Below are positions 26,669 through 36,023 of a stretch of 36,877 nt of DNA, piece after piece. The first letter of the stretch is position 1. The number at the start of each line of letters is the position of its first letter. The stretch is from Rhodocyclaceae bacterium (GTDB lineage: Bacteria; Pseudomonadota; Gammaproteobacteria; Burkholderiales; Rhodocyclaceae): positions 1 through 36,877 of the forward strand of contig JAEUNL010000016.1 in assembly GCA_016791115.1 (NCBI GenBank). The letters run 5' to 3'. The position numbers were made by a program, and so were the translations under genes. A model generated the notes under the pieces. That model ran no database searches, was not told the DNA's origin, and saw only the letters and a program-made list of their open reading frames with translations.

Positions 26669-27316
26669 GCGTGTTCCTTGCTGATCAAAGCTTCGTTGAT
26701 AGACGCCGGCTGCGGTCGAATCCCTCGGGCTTCCGCGCCGGTCTGTGAATGCGGCAGGTTCATTGTGTGAATCTCTGGCCGCTCACTTCTCCGCGATGCC
26801 GGCGAACGTACGGGCGCCGGACTGTCCCCGTCGTGGATTCCTGGAAATGACACCAAATGAGCAAGGGCGAACCGACACCGGTCGTGCCTGCGAGATCATC
26901 AGCGCACTCCCCAATTCCCTTCGCTGGCGAAACAGCGCCAAATTACCCGGTCGAACATGCCCTCCGGTGCACCACGAGGTCGGCACCTGATCAGCGCGAC
27001 ATCGCGGCGCCCGTCCGAGTGTTCGGTCTGAAGCGAGTTCCATGAGAACGCCACAAAGACCGTCGGAGATTGCCCGGTCGGACAGGGCGGCGGTTCCGGA
27101 AAGAGCGGACGCACGACTGAGCCGATGTTCCCGCGCAGCAAACGCGGAGGATCGCTTCATAAAGCGGAAACGCTTCGCGACAGTCAGCGGAAACGGCATG
27201 GGCGTGCGGTTCGAACTCTGGGTTTGAGTAGCGAGGCCTGATCCTGCCCCGTAAGCAGGCGCCTGTGACAAGCTCGCGATTCTACCACAGGGCGATACGA
27301 ATTGTGCACCGCGGCA
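26669..27316. other. 648-base gap upstream of sucC with no convincing gene
   Basis: Reading frames up to 162 codons exist here but lack ribosome-binding sites, domains and coding-like residue use. The stretch should contain the sucCD promoter, although I could not identify a good -35/-10 pair. It may also include decayed sequence. No repeat or hairpin stands out. Confidence 0.5.
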
Positions 27317-27691
27317 TCATTGGCCACCCTTCATCAATCGCCAGGATCGGTGCCGAAATCCCGCGGGTGCGTGGGCGACGAGGACCGACAGAAACAGGAT
27401 CAGCCAGAACAGGACCGGCGCGTGGTCCGCGTCGAGAGCCAGCCATGCGACCAAAACCAGCTTGGCGGCAACCCAGCCGCCGGCGACCTGCCGGAGGTAA
27501 TCAGGGTTGGTCAGCATATCGAGCACCACCATCGCGATTCCAGAGCCGAGCAGCAAACAGGGAAAACCAAGGCTCGCGTCCGCCCCGAGCAGACCGGCGC
27601 CGGTACCGACGAGGCCGGCAATATGCAACGCCCTGAATAGATTCAGCAACCAGCGCCGCAGCAGATGGCGGTTACGAAGTGGATGGCTCAA
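27317..27691 (-). CDS. Small integral membrane protein of unknown function
   Basis: Encodes 124 residues with four hydrophobic stretches (about 15-35, 42-60, 70-87, 92-108). The N-terminus is basic (RNRHLLRRWLLNLFR) and the C-terminus is also basic (FRHRSWRLMKGG), so both ends probably lie in the cytoplasm. I do not recognise the family with certainty. It is divergent from the histidine kinase gene, whose credible start lies 219 bases away. No enzyme motif is visible. Confidence 0.65.
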   Translation of the reverse strand: MSHPLRNRHLLRRWLLNLFRALHIAGLVGTGAGLLGADASLGFPCLLLGSGIAMVVLDMLTNPDYLRQVAGGWVAAKLVLVAWLALDADHAPVLFWLILFLSVLVAHAPAGFRHRSWRLMKGGQ

Positions 27692-27909
27692 GTTATTTCT
27701 CGAAGGGCCGTAAAAAGCCTGATGATGCCGTGGTCCGGACTCAACGCGAAGCCCCCGGGCTTACGAATCTTGGATTTCGACCGATGCCGCACGTGTGCGA
27801 CGTTGACGACAGTGTCGAACATTCTTCATCGGCGATACCATGCCAAAAACCCTGTCGTCGCCTTTTTCCATTCGAACGTGAGCTTTCTACCGGTAGTTTT
27901 TGCAACCGC

Positions 27910-30234
27910 GTGACGAAACAGAAATCTCGGAAACCTGGCCCCCCCCTGCGCGAGATTGCAGATGCCCCGCCTTCTGCGGCCGCACTCCGGAACAAGCCGG
28001 CGCGAAAGCTCAGCGGACCCTGCGCGGCGCCTCCGGTCCGAGGGACGCCGTCGGACACGTCGTCCCTGCTCGCCTCGATTGCCGTTAGATTCGTGCATGC
28101 GGCAGACGATGACCTGCATGTCGCGACAGCCCAATCAATGGGCGAATTGTGCGACTGCCTCGCAGCCGATTTCGGTGCCGCCTTGTTCGTCGCCGGAGAT
28201 CGTATCGACTGGTGCGAAAGCTGCACTTGGTCGCAGCGTCCCGACCAGGAGTTCATCGCACGTGACCAAATGCCGCCGGCAGGGGTTATCGACTGGTTGC
28301 GTCGAAAGGTTGCCGAGGCCCATGCCATCGAACTGCCCGCCGCGAACCCGCCCTCATCCGAAGACTTTGCCGGGCTAGAGTGGCTGAGGTCTCGCGGCGC
28401 ATCGTCCCTCCTTTGCGCACGACTCGCTCACGGGTCGGAAAGTCTCGGGATGCTGATCCTGGCCCGCGAAGCCGGCAACGGACACTGGAGCCGCCAGGAC
28501 ATCCAGACCACGACTGCCGTTGCAAACCTGTTTTCGACCGCGCACGAACGACGAAAACTCCACCTCCAGATGAGCCGTCGCTTGCAGTTCGAGTCGCTCG
28601 TTGGAGAAGTCGCAAGCAATCTGCTTAGAACACCGTCCAACTTGCTGGACACGAGCATCGAGGGGGCACTTTGCCGTTTGGCCGAGTATCTTGCGGCTGA
28701 ACGCGCCGTAGTCATCCTGCTATCGTCCGACGGCAGCCGTTTCGGCGTTTCCCACGAGTACTGCGACCCTGCCCGGGTTGCCGTGCGGGAAACGCTGCAA
28801 GATCTGCCGCTGGCGGATTTCGTCGATCCTTCGAATCGCAAAGCGCTGTTCGGCAAGAATGCTTCAATCGCCTCGGAGCGGCAGAGCATTCCAGAAACCG
28901 CAGCCCAGCTCCGCATCCTGTTCGACGCATTCGGCATCGAGTCGACGCTCGGTGTTCCGCTGATTCTCGGATCCGAAGTCGTCGGGGCAATCGTAGTGGG
29001 GCGAACGACTGCTGTAGCCGAGTGGAACGCCCAGGAGATCGCGCTGCTGCGTGCGTGCGCAGACATCATCATCACGACAATCCAGCGTCTGCGCATCGAA
29101 CAGGCTTTGCGTGAGTCCGACGAAAAATTCTCGCGCACGTTTCTCGCCATGCCGGATGCCGTCGCGATCAGCGATTTCGAGAGCGGCGTCATCGTGGACG
29201 CCAACCCGGCTTTCGAGACCACGACCGGTTTCGCGCTGCAGGATGTGCTTGGCAAGCCGGCCCTGACGACCGGCGTCTGGAACGATCCGGATGATCGGGC
29301 CCAACTGGTTCGGGACGTCACGCGCCATGGCGTCGTCCGGAACCGCGAGGCCGGTTTGCGGCATGCCGACGGGAGATTGATGGACGCTCTGGTGTCTGCC
29401 GTCCGCATCGAACTGCGCGGGCGCCCCTACCTCTGCATCGTCATGCGCGACGTGACGGAAAGCAAGGCTGCCGAGGTGGCCCTGCGCTCGGCCGAGGCGG
29501 CTTTGCGCGAACTCAATCTCGATCTGGAAGAACGGGTCCGCAGCCGCACCGCGGAGCTTGAAACATCATTGCGCGAACTCGAGAGTTTCAGCTACTCCGT
29601 GTCGCACGACCTGCGCTCGCCGCTGCGCGGAATCAATGGCTTCGCGAGCTTGCTCACAGAAGACTATGGCGATCGTCTAGACGACACCGCCCGGGAGTAC
29701 CTGAGGCGGATCGCCAGCGCAACGGTCAGGATGGGCGATCTGATCGACGAGTTGCTCGACCTGGCGCGGATCTCCCGTGTTCCGATGCGCAAGTCGCGCG
29801 TCGATATTGCGGCGATGGCAAAGGTCATCCTCGCGGAACTCGCCGAGATCGAACCCGGACGCAATGTCGTCGTGACCATCGGCGACATCCCGCCCGCATC
29901 GGCAGACCGCGGGTTGATGCAAATCGCGATATCCAACCTGATCGGCAATGCGTGGAAGTTCACCGGACATGCACCGGAAGCACGCATCGAGGTCGGATCT
30001 CGGAACCTCGACGGCGAACGACAATATTTCGTCAGCGACAACGGTGCGGGGTTCGACATGGACAACTACCCGCTGCTGTTTCGCCCGTTCAGTCGCCTGC
30101 ATCGGCCGTCCGAATACCCCGGAACGGGCATTGGATTGGCGACGGTTGCGCGCATCATCCAGCGTCACGGCGGCAGGATCTGGGCCGAGGGCGCAACCGG
30201 ATGTGGCGCTACCTTCTACTTCACCCTCGCATGA
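27910..30234 (+). CDS. Multi-sensor histidine kinase (GAF-GAF-PAS-HisKA-HATPase)
   Basis: Encodes 774 residues from the GTG at 27910; the frame is open back to 27679, but the extra 77 residues look non-coding and the true start is uncertain. Two GAF-like domains occupy about residues 45-200 and 225-395, a PAS domain with PAC end (YLCIVMRDVTESKAAE) about 405-520, and a coiled linker 520-560. The phospho-acceptor is His566 in SYSVSHDLRSPLRG. The ATPase has the N box NLIGNAWKF (676-684), G1 DNGAGFD, F box LFRPFSRLH and G2 GTGIGLATV. There are no membrane helices, so it should be a cytosolic sensor. The HisKA type resembles those paired with Rcp1-like regulators, such as the one at 7593. The 3' end overlaps the convergent YjdF-type gene by 14 bases. 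Confidence 0.88.
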   Translation: MTKQKSRKPGPPLREIADAPPSAAALRNKPARKLSGPCAAPPVRGTPSDTSSLLASIAVRFVHAADDDLHVATAQSMGELCDCLAADFGAALFVAGDRIDWCESCTWSQRPDQEFIARDQMPPAGVIDWLRRKVAEAHAIELPAANPPSSEDFAGLEWLRSRGASSLLCARLAHGSESLGMLILAREAGNGHWSRQDIQTTTAVANLFSTAHERRKLHLQMSRRLQFESLVGEVASNLLRTPSNLLDTSIEGALCRLAEYLAAERAVVILLSSDGSRFGVSHEYCDPARVAVRETLQDLPLADFVDPSNRKALFGKNASIASERQSIPETAAQLRILFDAFGIESTLGVPLILGSEVVGAIVVGRTTAVAEWNAQEIALLRACADIIITTIQRLRIEQALRESDEKFSRTFLAMPDAVAISDFESGVIVDANPAFETTTGFALQDVLGKPALTTGVWNDPDDRAQLVRDVTRHGVVRNREAGLRHADGRLMDALVSAVRIELRGRPYLCIVMRDVTESKAAEVALRSAEAALRELNLDLEERVRSRTAELETSLRELESFSYSVSHDLRSPLRGINGFASLLTEDYGDRLDDTAREYLRRIASATVRMGDLIDELLDLARISRVPMRKSRVDIAAMAKVILAELAEIEPGRNVVVTIGDIPPASADRGLMQIAISNLIGNAWKFTGHAPEARIEVGSRNLDGERQYFVSDNGAGFDMDNYPLLFRPFSRLHRPSEYPGTGIGLATVARIIQRHGGRIWAEGATGCGATFYFTLA

Positions 30235-30847
30235 GCGCGAGTCGCGTCAGATCCCGATCGTGCCGGCGGGCAAGGACAGCCTGCGCAATCACCGCCCCCA
30301 ACAAGGCCATCGCCATGTCGGCCTGGGTGTCGAAGGAATCACCCTGGGTGCCAAGAAACTCGTCGGCCCCCTGTCCCATGATTACCGCCGACAGCCACTC
30401 GATCAACTCGTAGGTCGCGCTGATCGCGAGGCAGACGCAGACAACCAGAAAGGCGAGCCATTTGCCGGGGCGCAAAGGCGAGCGGCGCAACAGGATCTCG
30501 CGGGCCGCAATCGCAGGCACGAAGCCCTGCGCGAAGTGGCCGAGTCGGTCGTATGGATTGCGCGCGAGATCGAGCCAATCCTGCATCCAGAACCCAAGTG
30601 GCACGCGCGCGTAGGTGTAGGCGCCCCCGTAGATCAGAATCAAGGCATGGATCGCAAGCAGCGCATAGAGCAGATGAGACAATGGAAAGGTGCGGCCCGT
30701 GGCAAGCAGCAACGGAATCCCTATCACAACAGGCGCCACCTCGAGCAACCAGGTCAGGCGGTCGTGAGGGTGAACGCCGGAAACCGCCAAGGCAACCGAT
30801 ACCACGCCCAGCGCAACCCAGGGGACAAGCGACCGACCAGTTTCCAT
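30221..30847 (-). CDS. YjdF-type (DUF2238) membrane protein
   Basis: Encodes 208 residues with about six membrane helices. The family pattern is visible: a loop with YDRLGHFAQGFVPAIAAREI in the middle, then CLAISATYELIEW with an acidic pair in the membrane, then GTQGDSFDTQADMAMALLGA near the C-terminus. The biochemical role of the family is not known to me. The gene is convergent with the histidine kinase gene and the two overlap at 30221-30234. Confidence 0.85.
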   Translation of the reverse strand: METGRSLVPWVALGVVSVALAVSGVHPHDRLTWLLEVAPVVIGIPLLLATGRTFPLSHLLYALLAIHALILIYGGAYTYARVPLGFWMQDWLDLARNPYDRLGHFAQGFVPAIAAREILLRRSPLRPGKWLAFLVVCVCLAISATYELIEWLSAVIMGQGADEFLGTQGDSFDTQADMAMALLGAVIAQAVLARRHDRDLTRLALMRG

Positions 30848-31169
30848 GCAACGCCAACCTCATGAATGATGTCACGGGATGCGAACCGGCTCCCCGCGGA
30901 CTCTCCGGACGACGGCACGGCCGTGCCAAATAGGTCGAGGGCTCCGAAGAGTCCGCGCGCCACACTTGCGGCGGCACGCCATCCGGATCGGCCGGATGTT
31001 CGCATGAATTCTGGAATCCCGACGCAACCCCGCGTGTTTACTTGTGATTTTCGGTAATATTGCGCGGCGATTGCGCAACCACCGGGCCTATAATGCGTGG
31101 TGGAGTCCGGATGATCGGTATTACGCAAGCATCGATTCGGGCGATAAAGTTCATAAAGAATGCAAAAGC
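30848..31169. other. Upstream region of the FimV-like gene
   Basis: 322 bases without a credible gene, holding the promoters of two divergent genes. A perfect 14-base palindrome, GGCACGGCCGTGCC, lies at 30914-30927 and could be a regulator site, although GC-rich palindromes are not rare here. A TATAAT at 31089-31094 is listed separately. Confidence 0.45.
31089..31094 (+). promoter_or_regulatory. Candidate -10 box for the FimV-like gene
   Basis: A perfect TATAAT lies 75 bases before the chosen ATG. A TTGCGC lies only 12 bases upstream, too close for a normal -35, so the call rests on the -10 alone. Confidence 0.3.
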
Positions 31170-33101
31170 ATGCTTCGTAGCCGTCTCCTGCCCGGTCTTG
31201 CGCTCGCTTTCATCTCGATGGAAGGGCATGCACTTGGCATCGGCGAGATCGTCGATCAGCCCCGGCTCGGCGAGCGCCTGCGCATCGAATTGCGCCTGCA
31301 TGCCGACGACGAACCGATAGACCCGTCCTGCATTCGGCTGTCGCCCGGCGACGGTGGCGATGACCTGCCTTGGGTGCGCAGCGCGCGGTTGCGGGTCAAG
31401 GGCGGGGTGCGCCCTGCCCTGATCGTCGAGTCCAACGAAGTGGTGACCCAACCGATTTACATGCTCGGCCTGCGACTCGGCTGCGGGGCCGAGGTGCGTC
31501 GCGAATTCGCGATGATGCCGCAGCCGCCTGTCGAACTGCCAAGTGCTGCGTCGACACATGCGCCGACCCCGAATGCGCCGGGACGGTCGACGGCCGTAGA
31601 GGTTGCCCCCGGAAATAGCAACGACGACCGCGGCGGCTGGACCATCGTCGCGGGCGAAACGCTCGCCAGCATCGCGGCCGCCTTGTTCCCCGACAGCGCA
31701 CGTAGCCAGAAAAGTTTCGTGCGCGAGACGATACGCGCCAATCCGCGGTTGTTCGCAACCGTCACGGACCCCGCCAATCACCCGCTGCCTGCGGGCGAAA
31801 CCCTGATGCTGCCGGGAAGCGGAACACGGACGCCCGCCCCGACTCGGGCAGCGCGGCCGCCCGCTCCGCGCACGTCCGGCGAAGTTCGCGCGCCGCGGGA
31901 CGCCCAAGCCACTGCCGAATCCCGCCCGTCGGCCCGGCGGCCGGAGCCGGTAAGAAACAGCGAAGATCGGCTGATGGTTGCCTCCGGTTCGGCCAGCGAA
32001 TCCGGGCTGAAGTTCTCGACCTTGCTCAACGATACGCGGTCGCGCGGGCTGAGCGAGGAACAGCGCGAAAAGCTGAGACAGGAACAACGCCTGATCGCCC
32101 AACTCGACGAGAAGATCATCGCTTCGCTCGCACTGGCCGAAAAAATTCGCAACATGGAGGATTACCTGGAGAAGCTCCAGGGAGACATGTCGCGTCTCGA
32201 CCAGCAGATCAGGGGCGCCAGCGGCGCCGCAACGGCGGGTCCGTCGGCACCGCCGGCTGCCTCGGCAACCGCGGCGGAGTCCGCTCCGGCTCCAGCGCCA
32301 GCCCAATCCGCCGTCGAAACAACCAAGGTCGCTCCCAAGCCTGCAACGAAAACATTTGTCGAGGACGAAGGAATCGACTGGAGGGTTTATGGCGGCATCG
32401 CTGCCGTCCTTGCGCTGCTTGGCGCGCTGTGGTGGTGGCGCCGCCGCCAATCGGCCGACGACGGGTTTGCCCCTGATGTCGAGCCCGTTCCAGAGCCGGT
32501 CGAAACGGAAATCCCGCCGTCCGTGCCGGCGGTCGAAAAGACGCTGGCGCAGCAGGTTCCGACACAGCGTGTCGAACTCGCCACGCCGCTGGAACTCGAA
32601 CTGGAACAGCCGTCCGAACCGGAATCCAAGATTGCAGTCGCCGAGCACGACTCCGCGCTCGAGCTGGCGGAAATCATGCTCTCCTTCGGCCGCGTCCAGG
32701 GCGCGGCACAGACTTTGACCGATTACATCCACAGCAATCCCAAACAGGCGATCCGTCCCTGGTTGAGGCTGCTCGAGATCTACCACGGCGCAGGCATGCA
32801 GAAGGAATTCGACGCCGTAATGGATCAATTCCACCAGAACTTCAATGTGCAGTCGGTCAGCTGGAGCGACTACGGACGAGAACTGTCGCGCACCTCGATT
32901 GAGGGCATGCCGCACCTGATCCAGGAAGTGATCGCGAGCTGGCCGTCGCGTGGCTGCCTGGAACTTCTGCAGAACTACCTGCTCGACAATCGCGAGGGCA
33001 CGCGCAGCGGTTTCCCGCTTTCGATTGCCGACGATATCGCGACGCTGGTCGGCATTCTCGAATCCCGACACATCAGCGGCGCACAATCCGCGGCTGGCTG
33101 A
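31170..33101 (+). CDS. FimV-like protein with LysM, coiled coil and TPR-like C-terminus
   Basis: Encodes 643 residues from the ATG at 31170, chosen because a signal peptide follows directly (LRSRLLPGLALAFISMEGHA, cut near residue 21); the frame is open back to 31044. The FimV N-terminal domain is at about 22-125 (GIGEIVDQPRLGERLRIEL), and a LysM peptidoglycan-binding domain at about 155-200 (GWTIVAGETLASIAAALF). A Pro/Ala linker, a coiled coil (about 296-347) and a membrane helix (about 405-426, ending WWWRRR) follow. An acidic Pro-rich cytosolic linker then leads to a TPR-like domain (about 491-634). FimV/HubP proteins organise the cell pole and support type IV pili. It is shorter than P. 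aeruginosa FimV (919). The next gene is convergent. Confidence 0.85.
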   Translation: MLRSRLLPGLALAFISMEGHALGIGEIVDQPRLGERLRIELRLHADDEPIDPSCIRLSPGDGGDDLPWVRSARLRVKGGVRPALIVESNEVVTQPIYMLGLRLGCGAEVRREFAMMPQPPVELPSAASTHAPTPNAPGRSTAVEVAPGNSNDDRGGWTIVAGETLASIAAALFPDSARSQKSFVRETIRANPRLFATVTDPANHPLPAGETLMLPGSGTRTPAPTRAARPPAPRTSGEVRAPRDAQATAESRPSARRPEPVRNSEDRLMVASGSASESGLKFSTLLNDTRSRGLSEEQREKLRQEQRLIAQLDEKIIASLALAEKIRNMEDYLEKLQGDMSRLDQQIRGASGAATAGPSAPPAASATAAESAPAPAPAQSAVETTKVAPKPATKTFVEDEGIDWRVYGGIAAVLALLGALWWWRRRQSADDGFAPDVEPVPEPVETEIPPSVPAVEKTLAQQVPTQRVELATPLELELEQPSEPESKIAVAEHDSALELAEIMLSFGRVQGAAQTLTDYIHSNPKQAIRPWLRLLEIYHGAGMQKEFDAVMDQFHQNFNVQSVSWSDYGRELSRTSIEGMPHLIQEVIASWPSRGCLELLQNYLLDNREGTRSGFPLSIADDIATLVGILESRHISGAQSAAG

Positions 33102-33121
33102 TAGCGTAAGGCACCGATCGA

Positions 33122-33874
33122 TCAGACCGGGTTGTCGATATCGATAAATTCGCAGGCAATGCCTGCGTTCCGGGTCAAATGCTCACCCAGGGACCGAACG
33201 CCGAAGCGCTCTGTTGCATGATGCCCGGCAGCGATGAACGGCACGCCGGACTCCCGCGCCAGATGTACAGTCTGCTCGGAAATTTCCCCGCTCACGAACA
33301 TCTCGGCCCCAGCGGCGATCGCCTGCTCGAACAAACCCTGCGCGCCGCCGGTGCACCACGCCACGCGCACCGGCTTGCGCGTGGCGTCGCCGACCAGCAT
33401 CGCTTCGCGACCGAGGCGCGCCGCGATCTGGTCACAATGCGCCCGCGCCGATAACAGGGCCCCACCCGAAGGCTCGCCGACGCAGCCGATGTCCTGATCG
33501 CCGAATCGGCCGGTTGTTTGCCAGCCCATTGCACGCGCAAGGCCGGCGTTGTTGCCGAGATCGGGGTGCGCGTCGAGCGGCAGGTGATAGGCATACAGGT
33601 TGATGTCATGCGCGAGCAGGCGCGCCAGCCGCGACTTGCGCGTGCCGGTCACGGTGCCATCCTCACCGCGCCAGAACCAGCCGTGATGCACAATGATGGC
33701 GTCGGCATCACGCTCGATGGCCGCGTCGAGCAGTGCGAGGCTGGCCGTGACGCCGCAAACCGCGCGGACAATCTCGCCTCGACCTTCCACTTGCAGGCCG
33801 TTTGGGCAATAATCCCTGAAGCGTGAGGCATCCAGCAGATCATTCAGGTATCGTCGAAGCTCATCTCGCTGCAT
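33122..33874 (-). CDS. Nif3-like dinuclear metal centre protein (YbgI family)
   Basis: Encodes 250 residues from the ATG at 33874, which gives the family N-terminus ([14 protein letters not shown]). Metal ligands are visible in IIVHHGWFW (His63, His64), [14 protein letters not shown] (His97, Asp101) and near the C-terminus in [11 protein letters not shown]. The hexameric family has been linked to GTP cyclohydrolase I-type or general hydrolytic activity, but its role is unsettled. It is divergent from the serine protease gene with only 46 bases between starts, so their promoters overlap; a longer frame to 33958 would run into that gene and is rejected. In betaproteobacteria this gene commonly lies beside degS/degQ-like and tat genes. 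Confidence 0.92.
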   Translation of the reverse strand: MQRDELRRYLNDLLDASRFRDYCPNGLQVEGRGEIVRAVCGVTASLALLDAAIERDADAIIVHHGWFWRGEDGTVTGTRKSRLARLLAHDINLYAYHLPLDAHPDLGNNAGLARAMGWQTTGRFGDQDIGCVGEPSGGALLSARAHCDQIAARLGREAMLVGDATRKPVRVAWCTGGAQGLFEQAIAAGAEMFVSGEISEQTVHLARESGVPFIAAGHHATERFGVRSLGEHLTRNAGIACEFIDIDNPV

Positions 33875-33920
33875 CTGCGCCACCGAATCCCTTTCGTCCT
33901 CTCGAGTTCCGCTCTGAATT

Positions 33921-35114
33921 ATGCGCCGCTTGTGGCTGATCTTCGCGCAGGCCGTCACCGTTGCACTGGCCCTGCTGTTCGTGGTTTCGACCCTGAAGCC
34001 CGAATGGATATCTCAAACACCCCAGATCGTGACGCTCGCGCCGAGCGTTCCGCCTGCCGCCCTGCCGAAGGTGGCGGCGCCGGCCGTCGCGACGACCGTC
34101 ACGTCCGACGAAATGAAGTCGGTTTCCTATGCTGCCGCTGCCGGTAAGGCCCTGCCCTCGGTGGTTCATATCTTCACCAGCAAGGAGGTGAAGCCGCAGC
34201 GCCAGCCGTTTGCCAACGACCCCCTGTTCCGGCACTTCTTCGGCGACCGCTTCGACTCGCGGCCACAGCGCACGTCCGGCCTCGGCAGCGGCGTAATCGT
34301 CAGTCCCGAGGGCTACATCCTGACCAACAACCACGTCATCGAAGCGGCCGACGAGATCGAAGTCGCGCTCAATGATGGGCGAAAGCTACGCGCCCGGACG
34401 GTGGGCGTGGATCCGGATACCGACCTTGCCGTGCTCAAGGTGCAATCGGTCGACGCGCTGTCTGCGGTGACGCTCGCGCCTGCCGGTTCGGCGCATGTCG
34501 GCGACGTCGTGCTGGCAATCGGCAATCCGTTCGGCGTCGGGCAGACGGTCACCATGGGCATCGTCAGCGCGCTGGGGCGCACGTCGCTGGGCATCAACAC
34601 CTTCGAGGACTTCATCCAGACAGACGCGGCGATCAACCCCGGCAATTCCGGCGGCGCATTGGTCGATTCCAACGGCAACCTGATCGGCATCAACACCGCG
34701 ATCTACTCCCGTTCCGGCGGCTCGCTCGGCATCGGTTTCGCGATTCCGGTCACGCTGGCGCGCAGCGTGATGGACCAGATCATCCGCACCGGCTCAGTCA
34801 CGCGCGGGTGGATTGGCGTCGAAGTGCAGGAGATCACGCCGGAACTGGCTGAGTCGTTCGGCCTGTCGACCACCGAAGGCGCACTGATCGCCGGCGTGAT
34901 GCGCGGCGGGCCGGCCGACGCGGCAGGCATCCGCCCCGGCGATGTGCTGGTCGGCGTCGCCGACAAGTCGGTGCGGGACAGCCACTCGATGCTCGACCTG
35001 GTGGCGTCGCTGCCGCCCGGCGCGTCGACAAAGGTACGCGTGCTGCGCGACCGCCAGGTGCGCGAAATGGACGTGCAGATCGGCAAGCGTCCCGCGCTGC
35101 GCAACGAGGGCTGA
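33921..35114 (+). CDS. Membrane-anchored HtrA-family serine protease with one PDZ domain (DegS-like)
   Basis: Encodes 397 residues. A single N-terminal hydrophobic helix (about 5-22) without a clear signal-peptidase site anchors it in the inner membrane. The trypsin-like domain has His138 (TNNHVI), Asp168 ([10 protein letters not shown]) and Ser243 ([10 protein letters not shown]). One PDZ domain follows (about 295-385, [19 protein letters not shown] and [11 protein letters not shown]). One PDZ plus an anchor is the DegS/AlgW layout, where PDZ binding of misfolded porin ends starts envelope-stress signalling; DegP/DegQ have two PDZ domains and a cleaved signal. Whether it cleaves an RseA-like anti-sigma factor is inference. 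It is divergent from the Nif3-like gene and convergent with tatC. Confidence 0.93.
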   Translation: MRRLWLIFAQAVTVALALLFVVSTLKPEWISQTPQIVTLAPSVPPAALPKVAAPAVATTVTSDEMKSVSYAAAAGKALPSVVHIFTSKEVKPQRQPFANDPLFRHFFGDRFDSRPQRTSGLGSGVIVSPEGYILTNNHVIEAADEIEVALNDGRKLRARTVGVDPDTDLAVLKVQSVDALSAVTLAPAGSAHVGDVVLAIGNPFGVGQTVTMGIVSALGRTSLGINTFEDFIQTDAAINPGNSGGALVDSNGNLIGINTAIYSRSGGSLGIGFAIPVTLARSVMDQIIRTGSVTRGWIGVEVQEITPELAESFGLSTTEGALIAGVMRGGPADAAGIRPGDVLVGVADKSVRDSHSMLDLVASLPPGASTKVRVLRDRQVREMDVQIGKRPALRNEG

Positions 35115-35130
35115 ACGAGGTTCTTGCGAC

Positions 35131-35250
35131 ACCTCCCCTGGGGGTCGCATGGATTGGCGGTCTTCAGGGCATAGCCACCACTGCCGCATGGTCATTACCC
35201 CGTAGGCCGGCATGCCCCAAGACGTCCAGTCCATGCGGGTTTCCGGCCAG
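35131..35250. repeat. Dispersed intergenic repeat, copy 3 (fullest)
   Basis: Lies between the protease and tatC stops. Its first part, from CCTGGGGGTCGCATGG at 35137 to AGGCCGGCATG near 35217, matches copy 2 (5590-5712) in inverted orientation. Its last part, TCCATGCGGGTTTCCGG at 35230-35246, is the exact reverse complement of 2371-2387 in copy 1. GCATGG/CCATGC words recur inside it, so it could fold on itself. It lies between convergent genes, a common place for such elements. Confidence 0.55.
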
Positions 35251-35269
35251 CCTCCCAAGAAGATGCCGG

Positions 35270-36022
35270 TTACCCGGTCGAGCTTTCCGGCGCCGTCTCG
35301 GCGGTTCGAGGCTTGACGAAGCGGGCGACGATCAAGCCGAGCTCGTAGAGCAGACACAAGGGCACCGCAAGCAGGATCTGCGACATGACGTCGGGCGGCG
35401 TAACGACCGCGGCGATGATGAAGGCCCCCACGATCACGTAGGGTCGCGCCTCCCGCATCTTCTCCAGCGGCACGATGCCGAAACGCGCCAGCACGATCAC
35501 CACCACCGGCACCTCGAAGGTGACGCCGAAGGCCACGAACATCGTCATCACGAATGCCAGGTATTGCTCGATGTCCGGCGCCGGCGTGATGCTCTTGGGC
35601 GCGAATTCGGCAATGAACTTGAACACGGTGTTGAAGACGAAGAAATAACAGAACGCCATGCCGAGGATGAACAACACAGTGCTGGCAACGACCAGCGGCA
35701 GCACCAGCTTCTTTTCGTGCGCATAAAGGCCCGGCGCGACGAAGGCCCATGCCTGGTAGAGCACCACCGGCAGGGCAAAGACGAAGGCCACCATCAGCGT
35801 CACCTTGACCGGCACGAAGAACGGCGTCACCACGCCGGTTGCGATCATCTTGGTGCCTTCCGGCAGCGTATGGATCATCGGCTGTGCCAGCAGATCGTAG
35901 ATCTGGCCGGCGAACGGCATCAGGCAGATGAACACCAGGAGCACCGCGCCGAAGGCGCGCAGCAGCCGGTCGCGCAACTCGACCAGATGCGAGATGAAGG
36001 TTTCTTCGTTGCCAGTGCTCAT
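35270..36022 (-). CDS. tatC: Twin-arginine translocase subunit TatC
   Basis: Encodes 250 residues with six membrane helices. TatC recognises twin-arginine signal peptides and, with TatB, forms the receptor for folded-protein export. The N-terminal SHLVELRDRLLRAF block holds the conserved Glu that contacts the signal peptide. Other family blocks are FAVFAL-like LPVVLYQAWAFVAPGLYAHEK and the CYFFVFNTVFKF helix. The start lies one base after the tatB stop, so the two are coupled. The C-terminal tail (KPRTAETAPESSTG) is cytosolic. It is convergent with the protease gene. Confidence 0.97.
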   Translation of the reverse strand: MSTGNEETFISHLVELRDRLLRAFGAVLLVFICLMPFAGQIYDLLAQPMIHTLPEGTKMIATGVVTPFFVPVKVTLMVAFVFALPVVLYQAWAFVAPGLYAHEKKLVLPLVVASTVLFILGMAFCYFFVFNTVFKFIAEFAPKSITPAPDIEQYLAFVMTMFVAFGVTFEVPVVVIVLARFGIVPLEKMREARPYVIVGAFIIAAVVTPPDVMSQILLAVPLCLLYELGLIVARFVKPRTAETAPESSTG

Positions 36023-36023
36023 G

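Noticed and set aside
24441..26770. Long + strand frames (464 and 373 codons) opposite sucD and sucC
   Set aside because: Shadows of well-conserved sucCD; they also run through the sucCD terminator.
26783..27271. A 162-codon - strand frame upstream of sucC
   Set aside because: No ribosome-binding site, domain or hydrophobic pattern; composition looks like translated non-coding DNA.
27679..27909. ATG at 27679 as the start of the histidine kinase
   Set aside because: The added 77 residues have no domain or coding style and would overlap the divergent membrane-protein gene.
30914..30927. Palindrome GGCACGGCCGTGCC as an operator
   Set aside because: Perfect 14-base palindrome, but single, GC-rich and far from either start; no regulator family can be named.
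31038..33086. A 682-codon open frame on the - strand opposite the FimV-like gene
   Set aside because: Antisense shadow; the + strand protein has a signal peptide, LysM, membrane helix and TPR-like region, while this one has no recognisable domain.
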